A stretch of DNA of 64,000 nucleotides from Ancylobacter novellus (GTDB lineage: Bacteria > Pseudomonadota > Alphaproteobacteria > Rhizobiales > Xanthobacteraceae). The first letter of the stretch is position 1; every line of letters starts with the position of its first letter. The position numbers and the translations under genes are program-made. The notes below the pieces were generated by a model that saw nothing but the letters and a program-made list of their open reading frames with translations, made no database searches and had not been told where the DNA came from. This document shows positions 17,901-25,777 of this stretch, piece after piece. The stretch lies in NCBI GenBank assembly GCA_003241485.1, contig QFQD01000030.1, positions 45,836-109,835 on the forward strand, read 5' to 3'.

Positions 17901-18389
17901 GCGCGCCGTGTTGCCGGTCGAGCCGAAGGCATAGACCGGATCGGGGTCCGCGCTCTGGCCACCCGGCTTGGTCGCCGTCAGCACGCCGATGGCGGCAGCG
18001 CCGGCGACGGCCACGCCGGTCGCTATGGCCGATGATGCGAAACCCGTCGTGCCAAAGCCCAGCGCTGCTGCAGCCGCCGACCCGATTCCCGGCGCCAGCG
18101 CGGCGATGGCGATCATGCCGACAAGGCCGATCAGGCTTCGCGTCGAGGTCGACCCGCCGCGCGGGCGGGAAACGAACACCACGGTGTCGCGCTTGCGGAT
18201 GCGTCGGGTCCAGTCGGCGCGCAGCACCGGCTCATTGTTGACGAGGCAGATCGTCGGCACGTCATTGAGCCGCCAGCCGGCACGCTTCAGAAAGCCGTTG
18301 ATGCTCTCGCGCGGGCGCGGCGCCAGGCACGCAAGCTCCCGGCCCGGCAGCAGCACATGCCGCACCGGCTCAATTGCCAAAGATGTCAT
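14973..18389 (-). CDS. Tail tip / host specificity protein (TipJ, lambda gpJ-like)
   Basis: A 1138-residue protein of the size and place of lambda gpJ. The N-terminus (1-60) has RESINGFLKRAGW like other TipJ proteins, then a hydrophobic glycine/alanine segment (about 84-140) that may cross membranes. The middle (200-800) holds the hub region and Fn3-like parts; the C-terminus (about 830-1000, EMFEAGVRDYVLREV and helices) is DUF1983-like, ending in a beta domain. It forms the tail tip that contacts the receptor. It follows the NlpC/P60-like gene. Confidence 0.85.
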   Translation of the reverse strand: MTSLAIEPVRHVLLPGRELACLAPRPRESINGFLKRAGWRLNDVPTICLVNNEPVLRADWTRRIRKRDTVVFVSRPRGGSTSTRSLIGLVGMIAIAALAPGIGSAAAAALGFGTTGFASSAIATGVAVAGAAAIGVLTATKPGGQSADPDPVYAFGSTGNTARLLQTIPCSYGRIIKAPDYATRPWAEFDGDQQYLHLLFVNGVGRYRRDQILVADTVLWDRVTGVNPAFSGVELQFREPGEPVTLFPTRVETSSEVSGQELSTTFAGGFVANAAGTLAKTLAIDFVLPEGLYSIDSQGDMRPHSVVLEAQYRAVDAAGAPAGGWVGIPSLGWTRCTRTPVRLSIRADVSPGRYEVRVRRLLPPTTNGKAGDKVMWAGLRAFIDAPASFANVSVTALRLKATDQLSGDAARDINFIDTRILPVWNGTGWVDQPTRRPAWAALDLATNAVYGGARALSKVDLQAFVDLAASNEARDETFDFTFTSGELCLDQLDQILATARAKTRWLGDTLSLVREQWASIPSMLLTDREIVRDSFSLKYDLLPSTAYDGLVLEYVDETTWKPAEIISPRGTSPSRPLRKQLPGITRRAHAQLEADFLWRCYLYRRRRVLLSTEHDGRLLSVGSSIAVQSDMPDNWGASAEVARREGNGLILSDPVTWGTGQHYVRVRTRTGGSFGPIKCARGAADHIALLDAPDLAAVEATQGPLNAALARADGGEGASAAVGLGTTWQRRCLVTSGAPSGDQVALEMLLDDPRVHDEDLTAPPPLPTNSWQTTPRLPVIGGLVARIRPSEHPPTLDASWFPAAGAASYMTRISYDEGASYTPLGEVRAPYLTAVVEAAAAWFEVAGINLQGRPGGWARTVIAAPVRGADNITVTKEMFEAGVRDYVLREVKDVQRVTAKAIEDINRLLAEVDAQSYTDRQVLLRDLTSTVGQSTARVLEKLEVATGPESALAQAILTVEASVGALDASVTDRITAAVGPGSAVAEAITELEAAIGNVEASLKVRFVAGAVPSGALSAWYLEAEVSDGVGTARAAMRVLARLIGGEAVSEIQMDASRFSIGLMESGVFNPMFIVNTTTGVVSINMNLIANGSITALLLNVSTLQAISANLGTIIAGILRSADNKFVINLDAGYQVVRS

Positions 18390-18395
18390 GTCGGG

Positions 18396-18815
18396 TCAGT
18401 CCGTCACGGGCTCGTAGAAGCGGATACGGCCCCAGCCGCCGGCGCGCAGCGTGGCGATGTCCTGCGCCACGATGCCGAAATCCTGATCGCAATGGATCAC
18501 CAGGCGCTCGGCCGCGAGCCACACGCCGATATGGGCGGCGCGGTCCACCCGGGCGAGCGCGACAAGGGCGCCGTCGCCGGCCGTCACCAGCCCGACGAGA
18601 GGCGCGACCACCTCGGCCCAATTGGCGTGCTCGGGATGGCGTTCGATGGTGTCGATCATCCAGCGCCAGCTCGGATCGGGCGGCACGTCGACATGCGGCA
18701 GCTGCCGGCCAAACAAGGTCGCCTGCACCAGCGCCGCGACATGCCAGCATGAGCGGTCATGCGCCCAGGGCTGGCCAATGAGGGCGGAGAGGAACGCGGC
18801 GCGCTTGTCATTCAT
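18396..18815 (-). CDS. NlpC/P60-like tail assembly peptidase (gpK-like)
   Basis: A 139-residue domain with the CHAP/NlpC pattern: Cys in DRSCWHVAALVQ (about residue 23) and His in RAAHIGVWL (about 95), both likely catalytic. In lambda the gpK counterpart precedes gpI and gpJ. It probably cuts peptidoglycan for DNA entry or processes tail proteins. ATG 18815 overlaps the end of the 55-residue upstream gene by 8 bases. Confidence 0.75.
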   Translation of the reverse strand: MNDKRAAFLSALIGQPWAHDRSCWHVAALVQATLFGRQLPHVDVPPDPSWRWMIDTIERHPEHANWAEVVAPLVGLVTAGDGALVALARVDRAAHIGVWLAAERLVIHCDQDFGIVAQDIATLRAGGWGRIRFYEPVTD

Positions 18816-18975
18816 CGGAGGAGGTTTCCGCTTGCTCGACGATCTCCACGCCCGGCGTCATCACCAGTTCGCCGTCACGCAGCACCGCCCAATACTGGCG
18901 CAGCGCCACGCTCTCGCATTCGGCTCGGCTGTCGTATTGGCGCACCACGTCGCCGTTCACGATGATCTGCCACAT
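18808..18975 (-). CDS. Small tail-module protein (55 aa)
   Basis: A 55-residue protein (ATG 18975, TGA 18808-18810) beginning MWQIIVNGDVVRQYDSRAEC and ending with an acidic tail. It fills the gap between the DUF1833-like and NlpC/P60-like genes, with a 6-base spacing and an 8-base overlap respectively, which supports it as real. The start WQIIVNG is typical of small beta-hairpin proteins. Function unknown. Confidence 0.6.
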   Translation of the reverse strand: MWQIIVNGDVVRQYDSRAECESVALRQYWAVLRDGELVMTPGVEIVEQAETSSDE

Positions 18976-18981
18976 GGCGAC

Positions 18982-19515
18982 TTACCCCTGCAGGCCCGGA
19001 AAGGCGGAAAGCGAATAGATGAGGCTCGGCACCTTGCGGTCGCCGAAATCGGCGATAGTGGCGGTGCCCTCGACGGTCGAGCCGCTGGTGGTGATGTCGG
19101 TAAGCACAAGCTCCACCGGGCCATAGATCGGCAGGGCGAGATCATCCGAACGATAGCGGCGGATCAGCACCTTCAGGTCGGCCCTGTATTCCGTCGCCCG
19201 GTCGAGGTGCGGCAGCAGATCCTTGGTGACGTTGTCTATCCGCAGGCGGGCGGTCGGCATCTTCCCCTCGGCGTATTCGGGGTCATCGCACTGGATCGCG
19301 GTCGGCTGGAATTCGACCATGGCGCCGGGATTGTAGACGGCGCCTAGCTCGATCCCCAGCACGCGGGGCATCACGTCAATCACCAGCCGGATCGGGATCG
19401 GGTTGTTCGCGCCGTCGACCAGCCCCGGATGCTGCAGCTCGATCGTCTCAATCACCTGATAGGCGGCGGGGCAGGAGGCTTCCGCTTCGGCCCAGGCGGC
19501 ATTGATGGTTGCCAT
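18982..19515 (-). CDS. Tail protein, DUF1833-like
   Basis: A 177-residue protein starting ATG 19515, with INAAWAEAEASCP and IPIRLVIDV features of the DUF1833 family, found between tail L-like and NlpC/P60-like genes in many phages. It is likely a distal tail subunit (comparable in place to gpM/gpL). The two codons between its start and the upstream stop show tight coupling. Confidence 0.65.
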   Translation of the reverse strand: MATINAAWAEAEASCPAAYQVIETIELQHPGLVDGANNPIPIRLVIDVMPRVLGIELGAVYNPGAMVEFQPTAIQCDDPEYAEGKMPTARLRIDNVTKDLLPHLDRATEYRADLKVLIRRYRSDDLALPIYGPVELVLTDITTSGSTVEGTATIADFGDRKVPSLIYSLSAFPGLQG

Positions 19516-19517
19516 GG

Positions 19518-20138
19518 TCAGCCGCCCGCCGGGGCCGGTGTGACCAAGTCTACCGGCGCGCACCACGGCCCGCCGACATAGCGCGCCCGCACCAGATGCC
19601 GCCCGTCATCAAGCGCGGGTATCTCCACCGACCAAGCGCCCGAGGTCGCTACCGCGCTGCGCGACACCCCGCCAATATCCAGCTGCACCGTCGCGCCAAC
19701 GGTCCCGGTGCCGGCGATCGAAGGATCGACCGCCGTAATGCTGGGGAGTGCCGGCGTCATCTCCGGCGGGAAGACGAGCAGGGTGGCGGAAACCTCGACT
19801 TTCAGCCCGCGCTGATTGGCACGATAGGAAAGGCCACCTCCTCCGCCGCGCAACTGCACCAGGCGGATCTGGTAAGAGGCCCCCAGCCAGACCGGCATCC
19901 AGAATCGCGCCGTGCCACGCACGAGCATGTCTGACACAAAGGCCTCGAACGCCTCGAACTGTGCAGGCGTCAACCGGCACGCCCAGGTCAGCGTTTTGAG
20001 CCTGTCCCCCTGCCGGAAGCGCAGCCGCACATTGCCGCCGGCCATCTGCGTTTCTGCTGGCTCGCGAAACGGCACAAGCGACCAAGCCCCCGCCAGCGTT
20101 TCGAAGGGCAGGGTTATGGGATAGTCGGCGAAGTTCAT
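19518..20138 (-). CDS. Minor tail protein with C-terminal Ig-like segment
   Basis: A 206-residue protein. The N-terminal 120 residues (NFADYPITLPFETLAGAW, then FRQGDRLKTLTWACRL) resemble distal tail proteins of alphaproteobacterial phages. Residues 130-200 (SITAVDPSIAGTGTVGATVQ to SVEIPALDDGRHLVRARYV) form an Ig/Big-like fold typical of phage surface decoration. It follows the tape measure gene by 2 bases. Likely part of the tail tip. Confidence 0.65.
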   Translation of the reverse strand: MNFADYPITLPFETLAGAWSLVPFREPAETQMAGGNVRLRFRQGDRLKTLTWACRLTPAQFEAFEAFVSDMLVRGTARFWMPVWLGASYQIRLVQLRGGGGGLSYRANQRGLKVEVSATLLVFPPEMTPALPSITAVDPSIAGTGTVGATVQLDIGGVSRSAVATSGAWSVEIPALDDGRHLVRARYVGGPWCAPVDLVTPAPAGG

Positions 20139-20140
20139 CG

Positions 20141-22219
20141 TTACTGGCCCTTGCCGGCGCGCAGGCCGTACCGATTCTGGATCGCCGTGCCGACAACGCC
20201 GCGATTGGCGATGTCCTTCGCAATCTCACCCTTCACAACGCGCAGGATCAGGTCGATGTCCAACTGCCCATCGGGGCGCTGCGTCACCGGCCCCTGCTCG
20301 ACGGCAACACCGGCCTCATTGACGATGTTGAGGTTGACCGTCGGCGCGGTGGAAGGTCGGCTCATTCCAGCGCCGAGTGCCCTCATCTGCTGGCGGGTAA
20401 ATACGCCCTCATCGTCTTTGATGATGGCCGCGCGCTCGCCCGCCAGCAGGCCCAACGGGTCGCGGCCAGTGTGGTAGCGCGGCGCGTTTTCGAACAGCGC
20501 CGGGTCAACCGTGCGGCGGAACGAGGCCTCGCCCTCACCGATACCGCCGGCGTGGTGCGCTGCCACACTGACACCCGACGGTGCACCGAATAGGCTGCCG
20601 ATGAGCCCCCCGAGCAGATCGGAGCTGCCGGACAGCAGCGGCGCCATGGCCTGCCGTAACGCCAGCCGGGCGAAGTCGGCAAGGATGCTGTCGACGAGGC
20701 TAGAAAAATCCGCCTTGCCGGTGGTGACGAACGACACGAAGGCATCCTCGGCCCCGCCCAGCGCATCGGTGATGATATCTTCCGTCGCCGACGCCATGTC
20801 CTGCGCGGTTTCGATATAGTCGAGGATGGCCCGCTTATAGCCGGATGCGGCATCAGTTGCGTCGTCGAGCGCTACCCGCTTTGCGGCAGCCATGGTGTCG
20901 GCGGCTTGTGCAAGGGCGCGCTGATAGGTTTCCTGCGTGATCAGGCCCTTCGAGGCAAGTTCGTTAAGGCGATCCAATGTGACGCCATATGCTTCGGCGG
21001 ACGTGCGGGTCTCGTCGTAGAGCCGCGCCGCCTCGCGCTCCAGCGCGTTCTGCTGGCGGCGGGCATCGTTCAGCGCCTCGCGTGAGGCCTTTTCGCTGGC
21101 ACGCTGCCGCTGGTCTGCATCATAGGCGCGCCCAGCCGCCGCCGCTGCTTCGTTGCGCCGCGCCTCGTCGGTACTCTTGAGTCGCGAAAGCGCCTCATCG
21201 ATATAGCGCTGGCGAGGGTCGGAAGCCGTATCCGCGCGCCGATCGAGCCCGGCAATGAGCCGCTGATCAGCGTCCCACTCCTTCATGGCCGCCGAGAACA
21301 GCTTCACCTGCTCGGTCGAGAGCGCGAACTGATCGCCTACGCGCTCGGCCGCCGCTCCGGCTAGGCCGAAATCCGCGCCGGACTTGGCCGCCGCCGCAGC
21401 GGCATCGTAGATGGCAACGCCAAACTCACGCACCGCCGGGTCGCTTGCCTCATTGCTCAGTCGGGCGACTTCCGAACGGAACGCGGCGATATCCGGCGTT
21501 CCATCCTTTGCGCTTTGGGCAAGTTGGGAAAAAGCGCCGGAATACGTCGCGAACAGAGGGTTAGCGGCAATATCGCCCGCAGAACCGATCGAGACGGATT
21601 TGTCACGCAGATCCGAGATCAGGGCGGCGATATCGGCAAGGTATGCCTTCTGGCGGCTCCGCTCATTCTCGTTCGCTTCGAGAATATCCATTTCCCGTTG
21701 AGCAGCGTCGGCCGCATCGTTGCGGCCCTTTTCGAGGTCGCCATAACGAGCCGTAATCCGGCGGACGATCTCGTCATGGCGCTCAAGCGCTTCTGACGCG
21801 TCGTCGGTTTCACCGACGATGGCATCGAACGCGAAAGATGCCCCATAACCCAGCGCGACGATGCCGGCGAGTATCGCCGTGGTCGGCGTCACCAGCGACA
21901 GCAACGCGGAGCCGACGCCCATAACGGCGCCCTTCACTCCACGATCACCCAGCACGGCTGCGATCTGCGGCCCCTGCTGGATCATCGCCGTAGCGAAGGA
22001 CTGGCCGGAGAGCACCTGCACGCCGAGGTCGGTCAGTTGCGCGGTGAGGTTCGTTACCTCGTGTGTGCGCAGTTGGTTCACGGCGGCAGCCGCCTGCCGC
22101 GACTTGCCTTCGAGCGCGCCAAGGGCAGCGGCGCCGGCATCGCCGACGCCCTGCAACTCGGCCTTCACCTTCCCGCCGTCGATCACCTGTAGGCGAATGC
22201 CGACATTACGATCAGCCAT
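20141..22219 (-). CDS. Tape measure protein
   Basis: A 692-residue tail length protein. The N-terminus (VGIRLQVIDGGKVKAELQGVG, then LTAQLTDLGVQVLSGQSFATA) and the C-terminal segment near ADFSSLVDSILADFARLALRQ are typical of lambda-like tape measures. A hydrophobic region (about 95-135) may form a pore during DNA ejection; long coiled coil occupies about 170-480. The start overlaps the tail chaperone stop by 8 bases. At roughly 1.5 angstrom per residue the tail would be about 100 nm. Confidence 0.85.
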   Translation of the reverse strand: MADRNVGIRLQVIDGGKVKAELQGVGDAGAAALGALEGKSRQAAAAVNQLRTHEVTNLTAQLTDLGVQVLSGQSFATAMIQQGPQIAAVLGDRGVKGAVMGVGSALLSLVTPTTAILAGIVALGYGASFAFDAIVGETDDASEALERHDEIVRRITARYGDLEKGRNDAADAAQREMDILEANENERSRQKAYLADIAALISDLRDKSVSIGSAGDIAANPLFATYSGAFSQLAQSAKDGTPDIAAFRSEVARLSNEASDPAVREFGVAIYDAAAAAAKSGADFGLAGAAAERVGDQFALSTEQVKLFSAAMKEWDADQRLIAGLDRRADTASDPRQRYIDEALSRLKSTDEARRNEAAAAAGRAYDADQRQRASEKASREALNDARRQQNALEREAARLYDETRTSAEAYGVTLDRLNELASKGLITQETYQRALAQAADTMAAAKRVALDDATDAASGYKRAILDYIETAQDMASATEDIITDALGGAEDAFVSFVTTGKADFSSLVDSILADFARLALRQAMAPLLSGSSDLLGGLIGSLFGAPSGVSVAAHHAGGIGEGEASFRRTVDPALFENAPRYHTGRDPLGLLAGERAAIIKDDEGVFTRQQMRALGAGMSRPSTAPTVNLNIVNEAGVAVEQGPVTQRPDGQLDIDLILRVVKGEIAKDIANRGVVGTAIQNRYGLRAGKGQ

Positions 22220-22541
22220 CGGTGTCGCCCTTCATGTTGTCTCGGATCGCGGCAAGTGCGGCCCGCTCGGCAGCGGGGAAGAAATAGGCGCAGGCTTCAG
22301 CCGGGCAGCCGCGTGCGGCGGCCAGATGCTCGATCGCCAGATAGTCGAAGGCGAAAGGACCGCCCATGCCGAGCCGCATCTGCCAGGAGCCGTCGCGCAG
22401 CGCGCTCCAGAACAGCACGCCTTGGACTGTCAGTGGGGCTTCGGCGCGGTAGACGCAGCTGTCGCATCGGTCGTCGCAGGCGGCACAGTAGTCGCCGCCG
22501 CCGCCGAAGTGCCATTCGGCGAGGGCGCGGATGCGTTTTTT
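22212..22541 (-). CDS. Tail chaperone extension (gpT-like), made by -1 frameshift
   Basis: This frame continues the upstream chaperone after a -1 shift at the heptamer A AAA AAC (22541-22535), giving a 223-residue fusion with 107 residues from this frame. It begins RIRALAEWHFGGGGDY, then a Cys4 cluster CAACDDRCDSC, then FWSALRDGSWQMRLGMGG, which resembles DUF1799-type tail assembly proteins. A separate start (GTG 22418) with a 68-residue product is possible but would lose the Cys cluster. This parallels lambda G/GT. The end overlaps the tape measure start. Confidence 0.75.
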   Translation of the reverse strand, partial: KKRIRALAEWHFGGGGDYCAACDDRCDSCVYRAEAPLTVQGVLFWSALRDGSWQMRLGMGGPFAFDYLAIEHLAAARGCPAEACAYFFPAAERAALAAIRDNMKGDTDG

Positions 22542-22882
22542 TCCTGCACCGCCAGCAGGGCTGGGATGACGTATTTAGCCTCGAAGGCGCGGCCATGGGG
22601 CGAGGTCGACAGCAGCGCATCAGTGCCTTCCGGCCACGGCGCATCATCAGCCCGCCCCTCAACCTCGACACCCTCCCAACCGATGATCGCGCCGCGACCA
22701 AACGCCTTGATGAGGGCCAGCGAGCGCACGGCGCGGTCTTCGCTGCCGAGGTCCGCGCGCATCTGAGGCGGAATGTCAAGCGCGCGAAGCTCTACTTCCG
22801 TGCCGAAGGGGAGAACCTCGACACGGACGCCCGGCCCCAGGTCGAGCCAGTAGACGGCTCTCTCAAAGGTGAGTTTCTGCAT
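22430..22882 (-). CDS. Tail assembly chaperone (lambda gpG-like)
   Basis: A 150-residue protein from ATG 22882, which has GAGGG 6 bases upstream; the longer ATG 22906 lies inside the previous gene. Residues 1-115 are the folded part; the zero-frame tail after the slippery site (ASAPSPNGTSAAAATTVPPA and on) is low-complexity. It binds the tape measure and tail tube during assembly. The main product ends at TGA 22430, while a fraction of ribosomes should shift into the extension. Confidence 0.75.
   Translation of the reverse strand: MQKLTFERAVYWLDLGPGVRVEVLPFGTEVELRALDIPPQMRADLGSEDRAVRSLALIKAFGRGAIIGWEGVEVEGRADDAPWPEGTDALLSTSPHGRAFEAKYVIPALLAVQEKNASAPSPNGTSAAAATTVPPATTDATAASTAPKPH
22535..22541 (-). 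promoter_or_regulatory. -1 ribosomal frameshift heptamer A AAA AAC
   Basis: In the reading frame of the gpG-like gene the codons are GAA AAA AAC, so the X XXY YYZ rule is met exactly. Re-reading one base back enters an open frame of 107 codons. Confidence 0.8.
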
Positions 22883-22889
22883 GGTGCCC

Positions 22890-23831
22890 TCAGTAGGATG
22901 CGACATTGTTGACGAGGGCGGCGGTGAGCATCTTGGTGCCGGCCCCCGCCCGAGACGCTTGAATGGCGAAGGTGGCCTGCACGCCGTTCGGCCCGCTGAT
23001 CTCGCGCTTGGGGCGCGGCAGGAAGACGCTCGGCAGGGTGAAAGTGAGCTTGGAACTGGCGCCGATCTCGAAGCCGAAGGCGATTTCCGAGGCCGTTCCG
23101 GCGACGGCGAGATTGAACAGGTCGAGCGAGTCGAACCGGGCGACGATGCTGCCGGTGAACGACGCCTTGCCCGGGTCGACGCCGCCGATCAGCCCATCGG
23201 CGCGGATGACTTCCACCTGCTCGAGATTGTTCGAATAGGTGAAGTCGGCGGAGACGACGTTGCCGAGCGGAGTGCCGTCGCGCTTGATCGAGCCTTGGAA
23301 CTGGTTGAAGCGCGTCACCGCCGCTTCGGTGGGCGTGCCTGCTCCGGTCGTGCCCGCCACAACCTCGTTCTGCCCGATGAGGCCAACCGTGGCCTGCACC
23401 AGCCCGGAACGCTGCATGCGGATATTGAGCGTGTTCGCCATCACGCCCTTGTTCATGGCGTAGGACGGCACCTCGGGGTTGCCGATCTCTATGGCGGCGC
23501 TCGGCAGCGCCTGCAGGTTCGATCCGAAGGTGTGGGTATAGGTACCGCTGGCATTCACACTGGTGGGCGCGCCGAGCAGCAGCTTCAGCCAGTTGCCGAA
23601 ATTGAGCAAATCGACCGGCACTACCACGTCGCCATTGACGTTGATGACATCACGCGAGGGCGCGCTCGGGTCGCGCCCCGTCCCGATGATGTCGTCGGCG
23701 ATCAGCCCCTGTTCCGCCGAGAGCGTGGCGGAGATGAAGGGCAACTTTTTGTAGCCACTCGCCGGCGAGGTGCCATAGGTAGCCTCGAAGGCAAGCGCCA
23801 TGCTGGCGTTAATGCCCATTGCGCGTCCCAT
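22890..23831 (-). CDS. Major tail (tube) protein
   Basis: A 313-residue protein starting ATG 23831, with GGAGG about 9 bases upstream. Features are AFEATYGTSPASGYKKLPF near the N-terminus, then DIIGTGRDPSAPSRDVINVN and NFGNWLKLLLGAP, a pattern of phage tail tube proteins of the Phage_TTP group. It precedes the tail chaperones, as in lambda (V then G/T). It is the most abundant tail subunit. Confidence 0.8.
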   Translation of the reverse strand: MGRAMGINASMALAFEATYGTSPASGYKKLPFISATLSAEQGLIADDIIGTGRDPSAPSRDVINVNGDVVVPVDLLNFGNWLKLLLGAPTSVNASGTYTHTFGSNLQALPSAAIEIGNPEVPSYAMNKGVMANTLNIRMQRSGLVQATVGLIGQNEVVAGTTGAGTPTEAAVTRFNQFQGSIKRDGTPLGNVVSADFTYSNNLEQVEVIRADGLIGGVDPGKASFTGSIVARFDSLDLFNLAVAGTASEIAFGFEIGASSKLTFTLPSVFLPRPKREISGPNGVQATFAIQASRAGAGTKMLTAALVNNVASY

Positions 23832-23871
23832 GGGGCGCTCCTCCAAGTCTGGAATGTCAGGGGGAAGCCGC

Positions 23872-24303
23872 TCAGCCGAGCGGCGACGGGGTCGAATAGA
23901 TCAGCAGCACTGACACGAGCGCGTTGCGCAGCCCGCCGCCGGCACTGGAGAACAGCGCGTCGACCTGCGGGCCGCCTGGCGAGCAATACTCGGCGGCACC
24001 GCCTAGCGTGGGCGAAGCCTCGATAACTTCGCCGATCTGCATGAGGAGCGAGTCCAGCAGCGCGCTGCGGGCCTCCGCCGTCTTTCCATCGGCATAAACC
24101 TCGATCGAGGCCCGATGCTCGAAGCTGTAGAGCGGCGGAGAAAAGCAAACCTCGGGCTCGCCCGCCTCCCCATCGCGAAGGATCACCAGGCCGCCGATGC
24201 CTACGGCTTCAGGCACTTCGCTGTTGCGCTTCACGTCTGCCCCGGTCAAGCCACCGCGTAGCGCGGCGTGCAGGGCGGCGAGGGCCGTTTCGCGAACGCT
24301 CAT
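23872..24303 (-). CDS. Tail terminator-like protein
   Basis: A 143-residue protein beginning MSVRETALAALHAALRGG and containing GGLVILRDGEAGEPEVCFSP and EHRASIEVYADG. This is the pattern of a phage protein often mislabelled acyl-CoA transferase; its position before the tube gene fits a tail terminator (lambda gpU). ATG 24303 overlaps the upstream stop by one base. Confidence 0.65.
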   Translation of the reverse strand: MSVRETALAALHAALRGGLTGADVKRNSEVPEAVGIGGLVILRDGEAGEPEVCFSPPLYSFEHRASIEVYADGKTAEARSALLDSLLMQIGEVIEASPTLGGAAEYCSPGGPQVDALFSSAGGGLRNALVSVLLIYSTPSPLG

Positions 24304-24998
24304 CACTTGGTCTCCGGCCAGCTGCGCACGATCAGATCCGGCAACCGGCCAATCCACCGGGAAGCGGCCCCGTCGACGTCGAACCGCTTGCCGAGATTGA
24401 CTTGCGGCACAAGGATGAAGATCACCGTGGTGGTGGCGCCCTTGCGGAGCTTGCCGGGCCGTTCCGTCTTCAGCGCTCTCATCTTGACGGCAACGCCGCC
24501 ACCATTCAGGCGGACATTGTCAGCGACGAGCAGCGAGGGGCGCCCCCGCCGGTAGACAAAACGCAGGCGGATTCCCGTACGCCGTTCCCACCCGCCCGGC
24601 GTCAGACGTTCCTTGCCGCGACGCTCATTGATGGCCGGCGCCACGCGGCTGACGCCGTGTCGGCCGGCGGCAGCTGTGGGGATGGCGAGGAAGAAGCCGT
24701 TGGGCGAGCGGATGGGCACGCCGCGGTTGAAAGCATCGGCGATGTCCGGCGCGTTCGAGTAGACGAAGCCGGCGGCGCGAAGCGAAGTCACTCCCGCCCG
24801 GCCGGGATATTTGTCGCCACGCCATGTGTTGGCGAGCTTCTGGCCTAGCCCTGCGCCCACGACCTGCTGCCGCAGATCACCTTTCAGCCCATCAGTCGCG
24901 GCACCGATCCCGCTGGTGACCGCACGGGCCGCGTCGGCGGTTTCGGCTACCATGATCTGCCGCAGATCGCCTTGGATCGTGATGCCGAGCGGGATCAT
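24303..24998 (-). CDS. Head-tail or tail completion protein, DUF6441-like
   Basis: A 231-residue basic protein starting ATG 24998. It has ITIQGDLRQIMVAETADAAR and PSGGFF-like PNGFFLAIPTAAAG features seen in DUF6441 proteins between head-tail adaptor and terminator genes. It corresponds by place to lambda gpZ, the tail completion protein. Starts within the stop of the upstream gene (ATGA). Confidence 0.65.
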   Translation of the reverse strand: MIPLGITIQGDLRQIMVAETADAARAVTSGIGAATDGLKGDLRQQVVGAGLGQKLANTWRGDKYPGRAGVTSLRAAGFVYSNAPDIADAFNRGVPIRSPNGFFLAIPTAAAGRHGVSRVAPAINERRGKERLTPGGWERRTGIRLRFVYRRGRPSLLVADNVRLNGGGVAVKMRALKTERPGKLRKGATTTVIFILVPQVNLGKRFDVDGAASRWIGRLPDLIVRSWPETK

Positions 24999-25357
24999 TC
25001 GCCCACCTCTCGGCAACCGCAGATCCAGAGTGTCCGGTCATCGCTGCGCGCCGGGGCGCCATCGATCAGGTAAACCTGTTCCCGGCCGGTGGTGGGGTCG
25101 GGCCGCGCTGACTGGTCGTTGTTTATCAGCGTGAAAGTGTCGCCGGCACGGGCACGCGGGCACTCGTTACAGCGGACCTCGACAATTGTCGTAGGCCGCC
25201 GCAGCCGCGTGTCCTCGTACCCGTCCAGCATCATGTCGGGACGACGCAGCACGATGCGAACGGGCACGCCAACCCCGCATCCTTGCTCTCGATACTCGGC
25301 AATATCCCCGAGACGAGCGAAGATGCGGTCGTTGGCGCGCTCGAACGAAGACGGCAT
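24995..25357 (-). CDS. Head-tail joining protein
   Basis: A 120-residue protein (ATG 25357) with SSFERANDRIFARLGDIAEY at the start, and a Cys pair near the end of a CNECPRARAG segment plus WICGC at the C-terminus. It is between the decoration protein and the tail completion gene, where lambda encodes gpFII. The upstream gene's TGA overlaps this ATG. Confidence 0.65.
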   Translation of the reverse strand: MPSSFERANDRIFARLGDIAEYREQGCGVGVPVRIVLRRPDMMLDGYEDTRLRRPTTIVEVRCNECPRARAGDTFTLINNDQSARPDPTTGREQVYLIDGAPARSDDRTLWICGCREVGE

Positions 25358-25701
25358 CAGGCCGACGCCGCGCTGGCGACGCCGTTCAACCGCACGATCC
25401 CCGTCGCACTCGGGTTCGCAGCGATAGCCGTGGCCGCGCCGATCAACAGATTGCCGGTTGCGACCGTGGTGCAGCGCTTGTTGGTGTTGTCCCAGTAGAC
25501 CAGAGCGCCGACCGTCCAGGCTTGCGCGCTCAGCTTGGTGAGTTCGAACACGCCCTTGGTCTTGAGTTCGACCTCGGCGCCGTTCGCGGCATCGCCGACC
25601 GCGACACCGAAGATCTGGCCGACCTGCGCACCAGCGCCGGAGATGACGGCATAGGGGGCGAGCAGCGAGAGCGTGTCGCCGGCCTGCACATAATTCTGCA
25701 T
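25357..25701 (-). CDS. Capsid decoration protein, DUF2190 family
   Basis: A 114-residue beta-rich protein. MQNYVQAGDTLSLLAPYAV then VGQIFGVAVGDAANG and the GVFELTKLSAQAWTVGALVY pattern are DUF2190, a capsid cement family comparable to lambda gpD. It is 76 bases downstream of the capsid fusion gene. It is expected to stabilise the expanded shell. Confidence 0.85.
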   Translation of the reverse strand: MQNYVQAGDTLSLLAPYAVISGAGAQVGQIFGVAVGDAANGAEVELKTKGVFELTKLSAQAWTVGALVYWDNTNKRCTTVATGNLLIGAATAIAANPSATGIVRLNGVASAASA

Positions 25702-25777
25702 GGGGATCTCCCGATATGGAAAGGGCGGACGCTTTCACGCCCGCCCGCTGGAGGTGAAAGGCTGCTGACGCGGTGCG

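Noticed and set aside
14919..18035. A 1038-residue plus-strand open frame opposite the tail tip gene
   Set aside because: High-GC antisense shadow: Arg/His/Gly-rich composition and no domain, while the minus strand encodes a full TipJ protein.
22212..22418. Tail chaperone extension as an independent gene from GTG 22418
   Set aside because: The in-phase slippery heptamer and open frame upstream, including a Cys4 cluster, support a frameshift fusion; the GTG has no convincing ribosome site.
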